Shown one piece after another: positions 1 through 11,759 of a DNA stretch of 33,972 nt (the stretch's first letter is position 1; each line of letters begins with the position of its first letter). A program made the position numbers and the translations under genes. The stretch spans positions 1-33,972 of the forward strand of contig ML769923.1 in the NCBI GenBank assembly GCA_009733575.1. Direction: 5' to 3'. This DNA comes from Gymnopus androsaceus JB14. Lineage: Eukaryota > Basidiomycota > Agaricomycetes > Agaricales > Omphalotaceae. The notes under the pieces are model-generated. The model was not told where the DNA came from. It ran no database searches and worked only from the letters and a program-made list of their open reading frames with translations.

Positions 1-98
1 CAAAGCGTGGAAAGGAAATACTATAATAATCTTATCTTACGTAAAAGCTTACATAAGCTGGAAACAGTAACTCGGCAATAAATTGCACTCGTAACTTG

Positions 99-365
99 CA
101 CTGCATGCAGTAACTCATAAGTTTTCTCAACAAAGGGAAAACTTATGGAAAACAGCCAAAATGCGCTGAAAACAGAAGCTTCGGAACTAATCAAAGATTT
201 TATACAAAACTTATGGAAATAAACTCCCTATTTTGGTAGTTTATTTTCATAAGTTTTTCATAAAATCTTTTCATAAGTTCAGAAACTTCTGTTTTAAGCC
301 TTTTCCGAGTGTTTTCCATAATTTCTTGATTTGCTCGCTTGACTTATACATTGCTGCATGCAGTG
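99..365. repeat. Foldback (palindromic) MITE-like element
   Basis: Two arms of about 125 bp are imperfect reverse complements around a short loop near 222-238. The outer ends match as CACTGCATGCAG (99-110) and CTGCATGCAGTG (354-365). Inside, the left arm CAGAAGCTTC pairs with the right arm GAAACTTCTG, and CTTATGGAAATAAACT pairs with AGTTTATTTTCATAAG. There is no coding potential. No clear target-site duplication is visible, so the exact ends and the family are uncertain. Confidence 0.75.
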
Positions 366-798
366 TTGGACGACTCCGACGAGTGACTGCCACGCGGAAG
401 TTTGCTCATACCAATTTGGTGGCTGTGCTCGTTTTTTACGGCACCCGTCAAGCGTTCGCCTCTGACTATTGTCTGACTAGATGGTTTATGAGTAATTCTA
501 GACGAGGGTTCTTGCATATCTAGACCTGCACTACACCAGTTAGACTTAGAAATGGACTCGGAGACGAGCGTTGTCGGTCGAGGCTCCAAGGCTAAATTAG
601 CTAAATCGATTTAGTCATTCTCGGCAAAGCGCTGGCGTCAAGCTTGACGTAATTTGATGCGAGTCCAGACTTTTCTAGTTCCGTTTCACTCTCACCCTCA
701 CTCTCATCCAATCCTTTACTGAAACCACTGTAACGCGCTGTTTAGTTGCACTGGCTTGCTGAACCTTTAATTTGAATCACCGGGATCGTTGTCCTTCA
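366..798. other. Non-coding, 5' flank of PRELI gene
   Basis: No convincing gene is seen. Short open frames here lack homology-like composition. The stretch holds the presumed promoter and leader of the PRELI-domain gene; a pyrimidine-rich segment (CACTCTCACCCTCACTCTC, near 689-707) lies about 90 bp upstream of its start codon. No clear TATA box is visible. Confidence 0.4.
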
Positions 799-1595
799 AT
801 GAAGTTCCATTCTCAATCATTCTTATACGAGTATGTGTTCAGGTCTTCAGAGTCTCATATTTTTCTGACAATTATGATTGCAGCGATCCCTGGTCTATAG
901 TATCCTTGGCTTATTTCTTACGCTACCCGAATCCATATGCCTCGCACATCCTCTCCTGCGACGTCATTTCTCGCACTGTGACGCCCTCTGGAACCTTGCA
1001 GACGACACGCCTAATTCTGAAACGGGGTTCGCTACCACGATGGGCACCGAAGGGTATCATATCTAGGGCAGAGTCTTGGGTAGTGGAAGAGAGCGAAGTT
1101 GACCCGCTGGGTAAAACACTCAAGTGTACGACCAAGAATCTCGAGTTTACTAAAGTCATGAAAATGGAGGAATCTGTGTTCATCAGTCAGACAGAGGATG
1201 GGTATGTGTGCCTCTCAATCAACGTTTTTGCGCTGCTCATTTTCTCCCAGGAAAACTGCACAAACCACCGAGGCTCGAGTCCTGTCTGGCTTTGGCTGGG
1301 GACTGACGAAACGAATCGAGAATCACGGGTTGAATAGATTCAAAGCTCATGTTCAACGTGTAAGTGCTGTATCTGCTTCTTCCAATCATATCTCATCTCG
1401 CTTTTATAGTCTCGTGAAGGTGTATCTGTCATACTCAACCTCATTCGTGAATCCCGCCTTCAACCTATGACCTTGGGAGGTGAAGCTGCCGAACTTGGTC
1501 TCAGACCAAGCGAAGAGGATACTAAAACTGCTCCCAAGGCACAAAATAGCACTTGGGCTAGGATGAAAGGCTGGCTTTCTCCTCCAAAGGACTAA
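799..1595 (+). CDS. PRELI/MSF1 domain protein (Ups family, mitochondrial lipid transfer)
   Basis: Four exons (799-830, 884-1201, 1251-1359, 1410-1595) with GT-AG introns of about 50 nt give 645 nt, i.e. 214 residues. The product matches the PRELI/MSF1 pattern: RYPNPYASHILSCDVISRT after the N-terminal strand, RLILKRGSLPRWAPKGI, AESWVVEESEVDP, then GFGWGLTKRIENHGLNRFKA near the end of the domain. Family members (yeast Ups1-3, human PRELID/SLMO) sit in the mitochondrial intermembrane space and shuttle phosphatidic acid or phosphatidylserine together with Mdm35. The start ATG precedes KFHSQSFLYDDPW, which fits the usual N-terminus once the first intron is removed. Which Ups paralog this is cannot be decided. 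It is convergent with ATG26. Confidence 0.93.
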
Positions 1596-1921
1596 CTCGG
1601 AGGAATCCAGATCTAATATATTCAACTTGCAACGCTTTCGTTTAAGTATTTTGTACCACCAGCGCTCTGTTTGCATACCGTACCGTACCAACTTTTTTCC
1701 TGTGTATCATAGTATTGTCACAAACCATTCACGCTCTCCTCGTCATCAACTCGGAAAGAAATGGAATCGTTAATACAAGTACATATTAACACCTATACAG
1801 ACGTGTATATCTATTATGAGCTGAGGGCTCTCTAGGATATGAATTGCAATGAGAATTCTACATACATTATTTGTATCGAGTCCTAAGAATGAATGTGAAC
1901 GCATGGAAAAATCATGAAGTC
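1596..1921. other. Convergent 3' intergenic region
   Basis: A 326 bp AT-rich spacer between the stop codons of the PRELI gene (+) and ATG26 (-). It presumably holds both 3' UTRs and polyadenylation signals. No gene or repeat is seen. Confidence 0.5.
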
Positions 1922-4900
1922 TCATGGAGATTCAGACGGAGTAGATATTGTTCGTTTGCGAGGAGAACCAGGAGTGAGAGAATGGGGTAGCACAGAGAGC
2001 ATGGCAGCGGCGATGCTAGAACGTTTATGACTAGGTCCAGGTCGGTCCTCAGACGTTCCACTGCTGTGCGCAGAGCTCAAAGATGATCGACGACTGGGAT
2101 CTTCTTGCTCGGATATGACGCTCCAGTCCTCACTGGGCGCACCCTGTGTGGATCCACAGGAGCTATAGCCAGACTTTGGTTCTGAAGACGAGGGCTGCCG
2201 CCGAATGGTGGAATGTTCATTGGCTTCCTCGTCGTCGCTTTCCAGGGCAGGACGCTTGATTAAAGACCGCGCATAGTCCAAGTCACGGTAGATAGACTCT
2301 ATGGCGGTTTCCACGCCGTTTTCCTGTGAAGGCGAAACGGTCAGCAAGATATTATTACACAATATAAAATTCCAAACGCACCATACGAATCTGTTCGCCT
2401 AGCAATTTTGCGCGAGCTACCTGCTTGGGGTCCGTTGTAGCGGTACGCAATGCCTCCGTCAGAGATTCGACCGTGAGTCTTCTCACACCAGAGCCAACTC
2501 CTAATGCTTCAACTCGGTCCGCCCAGAAAAACTGGTCGCCAAAAAACGGCTTAATGATTGTTGGTATTCCAGCTTTAGTTAAAGACAAGTTAGAACCGAC
2601 CACGAAACCCTTGAAAGAATCTCACCTCGAAGACTAGCTCCTGTGGTCCCTGCACCTCCGTGATGACAAGCAGCATCGATCCTCTGGAACAGCCAATCAT
2701 GAGGAATTGAGCTAATAGAATATATCTGAGCAGGCAAGGGCTCCTCCACTTCTCCAGCATCCCCGGACGTGGTATGTAATCGATCTGACCACCCTTTCGA
2801 AAGAATAGCATGAACGCCACTTTGCACGATAGCTTCGATTACACATTTGGTCATGGCTTTGGGATCAGAGACGACGATGCTTCCGAAACCGATGTAAACG
2901 ACTTTTTTGCCGGATGAATGAGCAGAGTCGATGAACTTTGAGAGGTCCTCTGGGGGAGTCCATTTCTTCTTACTGACCTCGGCATCGTCGAGGAACCAGT
3001 ATCCTGATGATGGATAGCTTTGTCAAAAATACGTCGTGCAGGAACCACACAATCCTTACCTGTCACACGAATCCATTCAGGCCAGTCCAACGGTGCCGGT
3101 ACAACGCTGGGGCTAAAGTTGTACAGAAACGGGATTTTGTGAGGTTCCATCTTGTCAAGACTGGTCCCATCAATGTGCAGGACGTTTCTTCGCCACCTGT
3201 TGATCTGTCCAGAGATGGCGCGCCAAAAAACTTGATCGAACATGACATAGGACTGAAGAAACAGAATTAATCAGAACACGGTAGATGCATAGTTCAGGGG
3301 AAAGAATCATCACCATGTAATTGTAACTACCACCCATCTGAAAAGAAGCAAGATCAGCGGATACTTGGTTCTGCGTAGAGCAGTATACATACCTTGCGCT
3401 CTGGCACTGCAAATGCATGAGGATAGGCGCTAAGGAGAATACCGTCAATGCCATAAAAATACAAGCAATAACACAACCTCCTACCGCGTTCGAGTCCACG
3501 TCATAGTAAACGCTCGGAAGTATGGAATTGCCAAAGCTTCAGCTATATGATACCCTCCCATAGCACTCGGACTCTCCACCAAAACATCAGTTCCCTGACA
3601 AGCCTCCCAAGAAGTCTTGAGTAGATCGTCTAACCACCCACGGAACTGTAACAGGATTGTCATTAATGGGGAGGCATTACGTGGAAAAGGGATGGAATAT
3701 AATGCGTACCTTCTGAAGAGCTTCCTTCAAAAAAGAAACAGTAAACAAACCGTTCTCAACACATATCTGCATCAGTTCTGCAGGATCTCCGCCGACATAG
3801 CCATATTCGATATCATGCTGAAAGAAGGCGTCAGCAGATGTTTAAACATACAGGAATTACAAGCTAGCAGCTCACCGCCTCAATCCACTCCTTGAACTCC
3901 TTATGAGTCGCTATCCGAACCTTGTGCCCATCCGCCTGCAATCCCTTGGCCAAAGCAATATACGGCTGCACATCTCCTCTCGACCCAATAGTCAAAAACG
4001 TAAAATGCAAACTCTTTTGCGGTTTGAACGTCAAGAATGTGGACGAGGTGGTAGAGGCGAACATCATCCCCGTCTCAGGAGAAGAGGAAGATTCGACTAG
4101 GTTCCCAGCAGCGTCATTGTGGAGGGAAAGCCGGTAGTTGGATTCGGGACTCTCCGTGACGGAAGCACGGACGTCGAGTTCCTCTAGTATGAGAGCATCG
4201 CGTTGGCCGGGTGTCGGGACTGAGGTATCGCCTGCAGCTAATCTACGTCTAACGTCGTCGATCTGTCGTTCCAGCAACCGCACGAAGGCATCTCGTTTAT
4301 CCTCTGCACCAAACTCGAAAAATAATTCTTCGTGTCCTCGTACGATGATTATGAGACCGTGATGTCCGAATCGTGTGGCTTTGGATTTCTCCACGGAGAG
4401 GATGTCACGGATGGGAAGAGCCATCTAGAGAGAAGCGTTTAGTAAATTAAAGCAAAGAATAAGGAAGTGAAATCTCTTACCCTCGTCCGAGCGGTCAATG
4501 GCCCAGATGATTAAAACAAAAGTAGTTGAGGGAAATATACAGTCTCCCATAGACCGGTAATAGTCGGAATATATACCCATGGAAGTCTAGATTAACAGGA
4601 TCATGTTAGTTCTACAAGAAACATCGACTGCGAAGAGATAGCAAAACAACTCACGTCCCAACAAAGTCTCCCTTTCATCATACGCAAAATAATTCCTAAA
4701 CTTTTCCGCTATCTCATCGTCTACCGGCGCATCTGGCGTCTCGAGGATACTATACGTTAGATCACCCACACCCACACCTGCGCCTGCACTGCTGGAGAGG
4801 CTTTTGTTTCTCGCACCAGAAGCCGAGGCAGATATGGTAGAGGTGTACATCTCCTTGACCTTTCCCCCCGGAGGCATAACAGCGACTGTCTGAGTCTCCG

Positions 4901-7349
4901 TAGAACCAACACTAAACAAACTCCTCGTTCGCGGTACTTTTAGCCAATTCGGTACGTTCACAACCCATGAACTTCCACTTGTGTTAATGTTAGTGCCCGG
5001 TCTCTGAGGGATAGTTGGATGCGAGGTTGACATGGGTGAACCAGTAGTTGAGGGAGGATAGGTGTGGCTTGAATCGATGAGGATGTTGGATGTGGTTGGG
5101 GTCGATGGAGAGTCGGGTTCTACATCTCTTTGAGAGGTAACCGGTACAAAAGAGGATGAATTGCTCCGTTTATTAATATGTGTAAACTCTTCATGGGGTT
5201 CTGAGGAGGAAGCGGTAACGATGGGAGAGCTAATTCGCGACTCGGAAAATGGGCGAAGGATAGATGGTATCTTGAATAAGGATGTGGAACTAGGCATAGC
5301 CGAAGGCCTTTCAGAGCTTGATCCTGCAGTGGTAATAGTAGCCCCTGCCATATTCATATTACGGGTAGCAGTCGTGTCGAGTACACTATGCGTGTTTTCT
5401 CCCTCTGTCCGCCGCGAACGAACTGCATCACGTATTTGATCTAGGGCAGCGGGGAGGTCACGGAAATAGGCGAAGAAGAACGAGTCGATGGAAAAGTGAT
5501 CTCGGGCCTCTTTGTCATACACTTTGACCTCGATCGTTTCGCTAAAGTCCATGGCAGATGATTTGTCGACGTCGAGGATGGCGGAATAAGGGATAGCGAT
5601 CTGAAGACAGGATGTGAGATTAATTAAGGGTTGTTGGACGTTTACGAACCTTGACGCTGTCACCCATATTCTGCGCCTTAAAAATGACTTTTCTTATCGC
5701 CTTGACCCATTCTTCACGACTAGGTACTGAATCAGCGGAAAGCACTACTGATTTCTGGTTTGTGCGGAGACGGAACCCTCGTTCTCCTGTAGGTTCGCAA
5801 GATATAGCATATCGAAGGTCGACTATGCCATGTGGAAAGTAGGGATCCTAGCGAACTTGTCAGAGTATGTTCAAGGCAAAGATGTTGGAAACTAACAGAT
5901 GATGACTGATACCAGCTCAAAGCATCGTTCTTCAGAACGAACCAATGTCTGATCCAACGCTTGGTACGTTGCGCTTTCTTGTTGAGCGACCCTGATTTTA
6001 GGACCTGATCCTGTGGCGAAAAGGTTAGACAAGATTGCGCAATAGATAAACAAACTCAAACCTCTCGAGAAGGCATATGGGCAAAAAAGCACAAAAAGGT
6101 ATTGGTAAGATACATGTAGCCCTGTAATACTGTAGGAAAATGAGCTCGGATTTTAGAAGCAGGTCGAATAACTCACAGACTGATCGCAAAAGCCAGCATG
6201 GGAGCTCTTAAAGTAGAGTTAGTTTGTGAGCAATATGATGACCAAGTATACATACCTGCATGAACTTCCTCAATGTCATCCAATTCAAAGATATCTCTTA
6301 ACTTCTCCGCAAGCTTTGTTCTCCGCTGCAACCTCACAGTTGCCATACTTCCCGACCGACTCATTGCTACTGTATCAGGAAGTGTGTTTGTACCGAGTTT
6401 CTGGGACATGTAGGATACACTCCTGAGTTGAAGATGTGGGAGTGGCGCAACCTCCGCGGGCTTTGGTGTTGTATCTTCAAAGTCATCTACATCAGCCTCT
6501 TCGTCAGATTGGACAATCTCTTCAGACGAATCCTCGGTTGGGTTTATAGCTGGAATAGGTAGACGCGAGCGTGACCGGGCAGTGATGCTCATTCTGCGTG
6601 AGCGAGCCACGGGTCTGTATATGGTATGGATTGAAGAAGCCAAATCTAAACAAGGTGAGGCTTGCAGCAAGGCAAAAGACGTAAAAAGAACGTACGAGGA
6701 GCAGCTACTTCGTCGTCGCTTTCCTCCCCGTCTGTTACAGGAGTTAGAGCTGAAGGATCATGCGTAGTAATGTCGTCGTCGTGGTCCTGGTCGGAGGCCC
6801 AAGGAAGGGCTTGTAGGGCCTGAATGAGTGTTTGAGTACCTACGCGCATCTAACAGCAGATAACGAGTGAGAATTCAAAGCTGTGTGATGAATTTATGCT
6901 GCGTACAGAACCATCACCGTGCCAGGCATTCAAAGGGGGTCTAGCAGGAGAAAGCGGTGGAGAAGGCGGGGTAATAAAAGGATCGTCGTCCTGAGACCTC
7001 ATCGGTGAAGTTGGTCTGGAAGCTGAGGGTGTACTTGAAGGAGAAAGCAACTCTAACAATCAAATCAGTACTATACCAATTTGGACAGATCTTACCGAAA
7101 CTGACCTCCGGGTTTCTCCTTGCCTTTCCCTTTCCGGTTTATGCTGAAAATCCGCCTATGTCCTGCAGAGCCACTCAGACTTCTGCCCAATTTATCCACT
7201 GCATTCGAAAGACGCTTTACTCGACTTGAGGAGGAGGAAGAAGCCAAAGTTTCTTCGGTCGCCGACTCTGAAAGACCTAATGAATCTGGCGAAGTGTCTA
7301 TTGTTTTGGCGGCAACAGGCGAGTGAAGGGCTGGCTGTAGATTGGCCAT
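1922..7349 (-). CDS. ATG26: Sterol 3-beta-glucosyltransferase Atg26 (frameshifted in this sequence)
   Basis: UDP-glucose:sterol glucosyltransferase (GT28/GT1-like) that makes steryl glucosides; in some fungi it is needed for pexophagy. I trace 19 exons: 7349-7096, 7033-6907, 6849-6696, 6645-6256, 6206-6177, 6129-6062, 6010-5897, 5847-5650, 5600-4655, 4586-4481, 4424-3876, 3817-3710, 3645-3485, 3429-3393, 3337-3314, 3252-3060, 3003-2626, 2572-2382, 2323-1922. Order: low-complexity N-terminus, GRAM ([14 protein letters not shown]), PH ([19 protein letters not shown]), GRAM parts ([32 protein letters not shown]), glycosyltransferase start [13 protein letters not shown] and donor-binding [13 protein letters not shown]. 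The exons sum to 4430 nt, one short of a multiple of three; a base is missing at about 4511 (GATTAAAAC) where the family reads FKSSGP. A complete frame would be about 1476 residues. The 37-nt and 24-nt exons 14 and 15 are notable. Confidence 0.95.
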
Positions 7350-7478
7350 GAGGGAAAGAGGCAAAACGCGAATGCAGAGTTTCAGGGGCGCGGATTCCGG
7401 CTGCCGCCAACCGGCCGTATGGAAAGGTGCGAGCCTCGTGTTGAACATTTTCTTACTTCTCCCCTTCTACCTTTCAAG
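7350..7478. promoter_or_regulatory. Bidirectional promoter, ATG26 / SUR7-like
   Basis: Only 129 bp separate the inferred start codons of ATG26 (minus, 7349) and the SUR7/PalI-like gene (plus, 7479), so both genes must be driven from this segment or from sequence overlapping their leaders. A pyrimidine-rich run (TTCTTACTTCTCCCCTTCT, about 7450-7468) precedes the plus-strand start. No TATA box is seen. Confidence 0.5.
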
Positions 7479-8603
7479 ATGCGTATGCGAGGAGAGCTTT
7501 GTATCGGCGTTGCCTCTTTTTTATCGCAAGTTTTCCGATTTTCTCATCGTCGACTGCTTCTGACTGTTGTCCCACCTAGTTTCGCTGCTCTGGTTCTCTT
7601 AATTTTCACGCATGTTCGCCTTGCGCTTCTTCTTCTTCTTCCATATCTAATCCAAATCCCTGCAGATTGGACAGATAAACACGTCCACTGTACCTCGAGG
7701 AATTTACATGGTATGGTGTATAACATAAATTTTGGGCGTCAGTTGAGGTTGACTTTTGATTCCGACGGGACGATCGTGTTTAGGCTAGAGTGAATGTATC
7801 GCAATATGGGTGAGTTTATCTCTATCTATCATAATCCATCTTCCTTAATTTGCTTCTAGTGCCGCACTACATTCAGCCCTCGTCGACCCAATCGACGGCC
7901 TCTACAGTTCAAACTCCTCCGCTCCTTTACTCGAAGGTGATGGCATCCGAGACTTTTACAACTTTGGACTTTATTCACACTGTGGATATCTCAATGCTAC
8001 GGCTGGTATTTGTTCCAACAAGACCGTTGGGTACCAGTACAAGCCGTACGACTACTTGGTTGGTGATATGACCGCGAATTATAGTATCATCACGTCCTCC
8101 GTTATAGGCGGTGGTACTTTCCGTGACTCGAGTTACCTAGGTGAATCAACGAAGGCTGCGTATTGGCTTGTGCTACTGGGGACGATTTTAGCTGCGTTAT
8201 CTCTCATTAGGTGCATGGGCTCAATGACTCAAAATACTATTCCAAGTTCCTGACTTCTCCTCTCTCTCGGGCAGTGGTCTAGCAAAACACGGCCTCACCT
8301 TCTTCCTCTCCGCTGTCTTCTCAGCTATCAGCAGCCTCTTCGTCCTCATCTCAGCCGCAATATGGACTGTCGTTATCAAGAAATCCGATAGCGTTAGCAC
8401 CATTATCATAGGATCTACACCTACACCTGTAGGAATCTACGTATCCGCTGGCCCAGGATTGTTCATTATGTGGGCCGCGTTTGCATGTTTGTTTGGTTCG
8501 ATGATTCCGTATTTAATTAGGTGAGGAGCATTATTTTTGGTTCAAGTAATTCAAGGAGACTTACGCCTATGTCTATACTAGTTGCTGCACATACCGAGGA
8601 TAA
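7479..8603 (+). CDS. SUR7/PalI-family four-TM membrane protein
   Basis: Seven exons (7479-7525, 7580-7613, 7666-7710, 7784-7809, 7860-8210, 8275-8520, 8582-8603) give 771 nt, i.e. 256 residues. TM1 is formed across exons 1-2 (CIGVASFLSFAALVLLIFTH), followed by GQINTSTVPRGIYM, then a large extracellular loop with GIRDFYNFGLYSHCGYLN and Cys residues as in SUR7/PalI proteins. Three more hydrophobic segments follow (YWLVLLGTILAALSLI; FFLSAVFSAISSLFVLISAA; GLFIMWAAFACLFGSMIPYL), and a short C-terminus SCCTYRG. Relatives act in eisosome/cortical patches or ambient-pH signalling; the specific role is unknown. Intron 1 (7526-7579) uses a GC donor (GCAAGT), and only this choice keeps the frame. Intron 6 leaves an 18-nt coding terminal exon plus splice base and stop. 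Divergent from ATG26. Confidence 0.85.
7526..7579 (+). other. GC-AG intron in the SUR7-like gene
   Basis: The donor is TC|GCAAGT, the best-fitting GC-donor form, with a branch-like CTGAC and acceptor CACCTAG. Using the nearby GTTTTC instead as a donor shifts the frame and destroys TM1. With the GC donor the join reads ASFLS-FAALVLLIF. Confidence 0.75.
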
Positions 8604-9182
8604 CGATGAGGATGCGAATGAGCTGATGCAGGCATCACCAACCAAAAACACGAATGCGACACGACACGACAACGCCTCCGACATGCTTATCGGACTGCGG
8701 TTAGTCTCATGTATTATTCTAATGCCCGAAGTATGTATTTGCGCCATTTACGAGTTTCGAATGAAGAAGCCGGGGAAAGAGGTGTGAGTATGTGTGTATG
8801 AAGAGAGGAGGAAGGGGAGGGGGATGCGAATTTTCGAAGGAGGGGTAATTAAAGACATTTATTTAGCTACATATACGTAGATGATGCTTGCTTATGTATC
8901 TATCCATGGACTTGAGAGAGTTGAATATAAACAACTTGACGTTGCGAACGTGAATCCAGACCGGACCCTGGGCTCCCCAGAAGTTCTCTATCTTTACACA
9001 TTATGATCTGACCCCTGTGGCAGAAGCTCCTTTACGGACGTCACTCCCAAGGTCCAGATAAACTAATTCAGACGAGGATTGATGATAAAAAAATCCAACA
9101 AGTCGTAAAATTCTCTCAATGTCTCATTGAGCGGTCGAATTCCAGGGATGACAGAATGGGGGAGATTTCATCGTAAAGAACC
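8604..9182. other. Non-coding 3' flank
   Basis: No gene seen. The region after the SUR7-like stop contains AT-rich sequence (ATATACGTAGATG area, 8870-8900) that may belong to the 3' UTR. Open frames are short and unlike proteins. Confidence 0.4.
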
Positions 9183-9532
9183 GTGTTTTGGTTGACCAGG
9201 TTGACCGGGTTGTTAGGTTGCCCACAAGTTACAACCTGCTAAATCATTGTCAATGTTGTGACTATGGGTCCTCCGACCGTCCTCCATCGAGCTCAATTGT
9301 TGGTAAACTCCTTGTGGCGCATGAAGAAAGCTTCGACGCGACTCAAAGAGCCCTGAAGCGTGCTTCCCATGCTCGGCAGCGTCGGTCAAAATTAAATAGG
9401 ACCACCTGGATACCGGCTTGCGGCCAAAACCGAGATAAATTGCGGGTTTTCAATTGACCTTGAATTGACCTGCTTTTTTGGGTTGAACAAGCCGAAAAAA
9501 CCCGGATCAAGTCAGGTCAATCAATACAGGGT
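9183..9532. repeat. Possible degenerate MITE rich in GGTTGACC motifs
   Basis: The left end (GTGTTTTGGTTGACC, about 9183-9197) resembles the reverse complement of the right end (GGTCAATCAATACAGGG, about 9514-9530). TTGACC/GGTCAA motifs recur near both ends, as does GGGTT. Similarity between the ends is only partial and I see no clear target duplication. This may be an old inverted-repeat element or a chance cluster. Confidence 0.3.
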
Positions 9533-9906
9533 TAGTTACGATGTTGGGGCTCATTGCAAATGAAAATATCATTCTCCTTCATTGGAATGGCCTACGTTGA
9601 GCTTAAATTGGCGCGGAGGCCCAGGAGACAGAGTAGGGAGAAAAACAAACTACACTACTGCTCTCTGATATTTCTCGCTTTGACATGTAAGTACATCAAG
9701 CGCTTAGCGGGCCGGCTTTTACTTAACAGGAACTTCCAAATTACATAGGATTTTATCCATCTGTCCTGCCTTTCAAGGGCGGGAAGCTACTTGCTGTATT
9801 TAGTATTTAGCTTACTGTATTTACTGTTTTATCTTATTATAGATGACGCCTGGGACTCCCACAAGATCTACTGTACCAATCATGAGTTCGGCTTTTATGG
9901 GAGTTA
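9533..9906. other. Non-coding, AT-rich
   Basis: No gene seen. It contains a short AT-rich run with repeated TATTTAG/TATTTA words (about 9795-9840) upstream of the F-box-like frame. Confidence 0.4.
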
Positions 9907-11590
9907 GTGGCTCCTGTGGCGCCACATAGAGTATATCTAGGGTCACTAATAATTAAACAGGCTTCCTTCCTCCCTTCCGTCATCACCATTGCCTATTCAC
10001 CAATCGTATGGCTCAATATCTCTCCCAAGCTCGCATCTATGGGCCAATATGGCTTGAACAGAGCGACATATCCTTCCTTACGAACTCGGCTTGCTGAAGC
10101 GGAGACCGAACGTCGAGCAAGCATCTAAATGAACTCAAGTTTCGAAGCTTCAGACGAAGTTCAGAGTTCCCAGCTAATCCACCGAAAGGATACAATGCTC
10201 ATTGAGATTCCTTCTCTTCGAAATGTTCTCTCTCCCATCCGTCGAATACCCCTCGAGATTCTCTGCTATATCTTCGAGCTCTCATGCGTTCCTGGAGGAC
10301 GGAATCTTCACCTCCAACTATGACGTCATCTGCTATACATCCATCCTTTCTCGAGTGTGTGTGGCTTGGAGAAGAGCTGCTCACGCTAACCCTCGACTCT
10401 GGTCAAAACTCTGCCTTTCAGCGCGAAAACATACCAGAGTTTTTGGAGGAGATGTAATGTGTATAAAAGAATGGGTCTCTCGGAGTCAAGGTCTTCCCTT
10501 GAACTTGTATCTAGACCTGTTCATTGAATGTAATGAACGTGTTCTAAAACAAGCCACCCAGATCCTCGATTCCCTCCTTCAAGGTTTTCGCCACCAAATC
10601 CGATTGCTCAGTCTCTCAGGGTTTCCAAGGACATTTCTTCCTCTTTTCCGTTTACCACGCTCCTCATTGCCCTTATTGGAGGAAGTCTTTCTTAGCATGC
10701 ATTGTCCGGGTTACGACCATGCGAGTCGGAACCTATTCAAGGTTCCTTGTGAAGTTGAAACCTTCCTAGAAACACCTAGGTTAAAACATGTTAGCATCGA
10801 CGACCCTGAAGATGCGAGCTGCATGTTGTCGACCGCATTGGTGCTTCCACTGGAGCAGCTGACTTCGCTCGAAGTCAAATCGTGCTGGAAATCACATCAT
10901 AGCACAAGAGGTCCCTTTGACCTGGTGGTTTATTTGGACACACTACGTGCATGTGAATCCATTGTTAGCCTCACAGTGGATTTTCCATCACGAGGCTTTC
11001 ACTGGCAATCTGGCGTCGACATCTTTAGCACCTCTCTTCCTGCACTGAAATCCCTTGATATATCTTCCATGGGTAACGCAGGCAGCGTTAATTTCCTACA
11101 GGGTCTCACGGCTCCCCTCCTCGAAGATTTGACTCTTCGTTGGATCGACCAGGATATCTCTGATCTTTCTAAAGATGTGATTCGGTTTCAGGATCGTTCG
11201 GCAACTAAATTACTGTCACTGACAATCAAGCTAAATCGCCTAGTTCACCGAAATCCAGAATATACATCACCCGTTACCGAAAATGTCATTCACATACTCG
11301 CTTCATTTCCTACAGCCAAGTCGCTCTGGATCGATGCTTCAGTCCGTGAATCGGACAACCTATTTCAAGCTGCACTTGATGTCAATCCTCTAATCCTAGC
11401 CATGGTCCACAAAAAGGATCAGCCCAAGGAGTCGGCTCTTCTTCCAGAGCTCTCTTATTTCCAGCTGGGGGCAAGACCCTATCCCCCGGACTTGGAATTT
11501 ATGATTCGTTCACGAATGGAGGCTTCACTGGAGAAGGTATCGCTGTTTGGATGGAGCGAGTCGGAGATTGCCTGGTCTTCGAATTTATGA
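9907..11590 (+). pseudogene. F-box-like protein, probably disrupted
   Basis: A frame beginning at or before 9907 carries TRLAEAETERRASI (the coiled-coil type leader common in agaric F-box proteins), then a TAA at 10126-10128. In the same frame, from an ATG at 10129, comes SPIRRIPLEILCYIFELSC, a good F-box. The frame then shifts by about 10320 to another frame continuing SILSRVCVAWRRAAHANPRLW and about 400 more residues of leucine-rich, repeat-like sequence (LPALKSLDIS, LLEDLTLRW), ending at 11590. No plausible intron bridges the shift. F-box proteins of this expanded family are presumed SCF substrate adaptors. If intact, the gene would start at 10129 and need one base change. Decay or sequence error are both possible. 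Confidence 0.6.
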
Positions 11591-11759
11591 TTAGCCGACT
11601 CGGAATGTCTTGGAGCCACGTGGTTGCGATATACTGCTTTGACTTCTCAATTAAGGATCCTACATGCGACCATTCTCCTCTCCGGCTTTTATTTATTGAT
11701 TTTAAATTCTTTGTTTATTATTCGCCGTGGTGTAGCAAAATCTTATCGTATATAATTGT
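11591..11759. other. Non-coding 3' flank of F-box-like gene
   Basis: AT-rich sequence (TTTATTTATTGATTTTAAATT near 11689-11709) suitable for a 3' UTR. No gene seen. Confidence 0.35.

Noticed and set aside
789..1337. Reading the PRELI gene as one unspliced frame from a TTG
   Set aside because: Splicing from the ATG at 799 gives the conserved N-terminus and an in-phase 645 nt coding sequence.
9188..9457. 89-codon plus-strand frame
   Set aside because: Lies in the repeat-like GGTTGACC region, has no ATG-led protein-like N-terminus and no motif.
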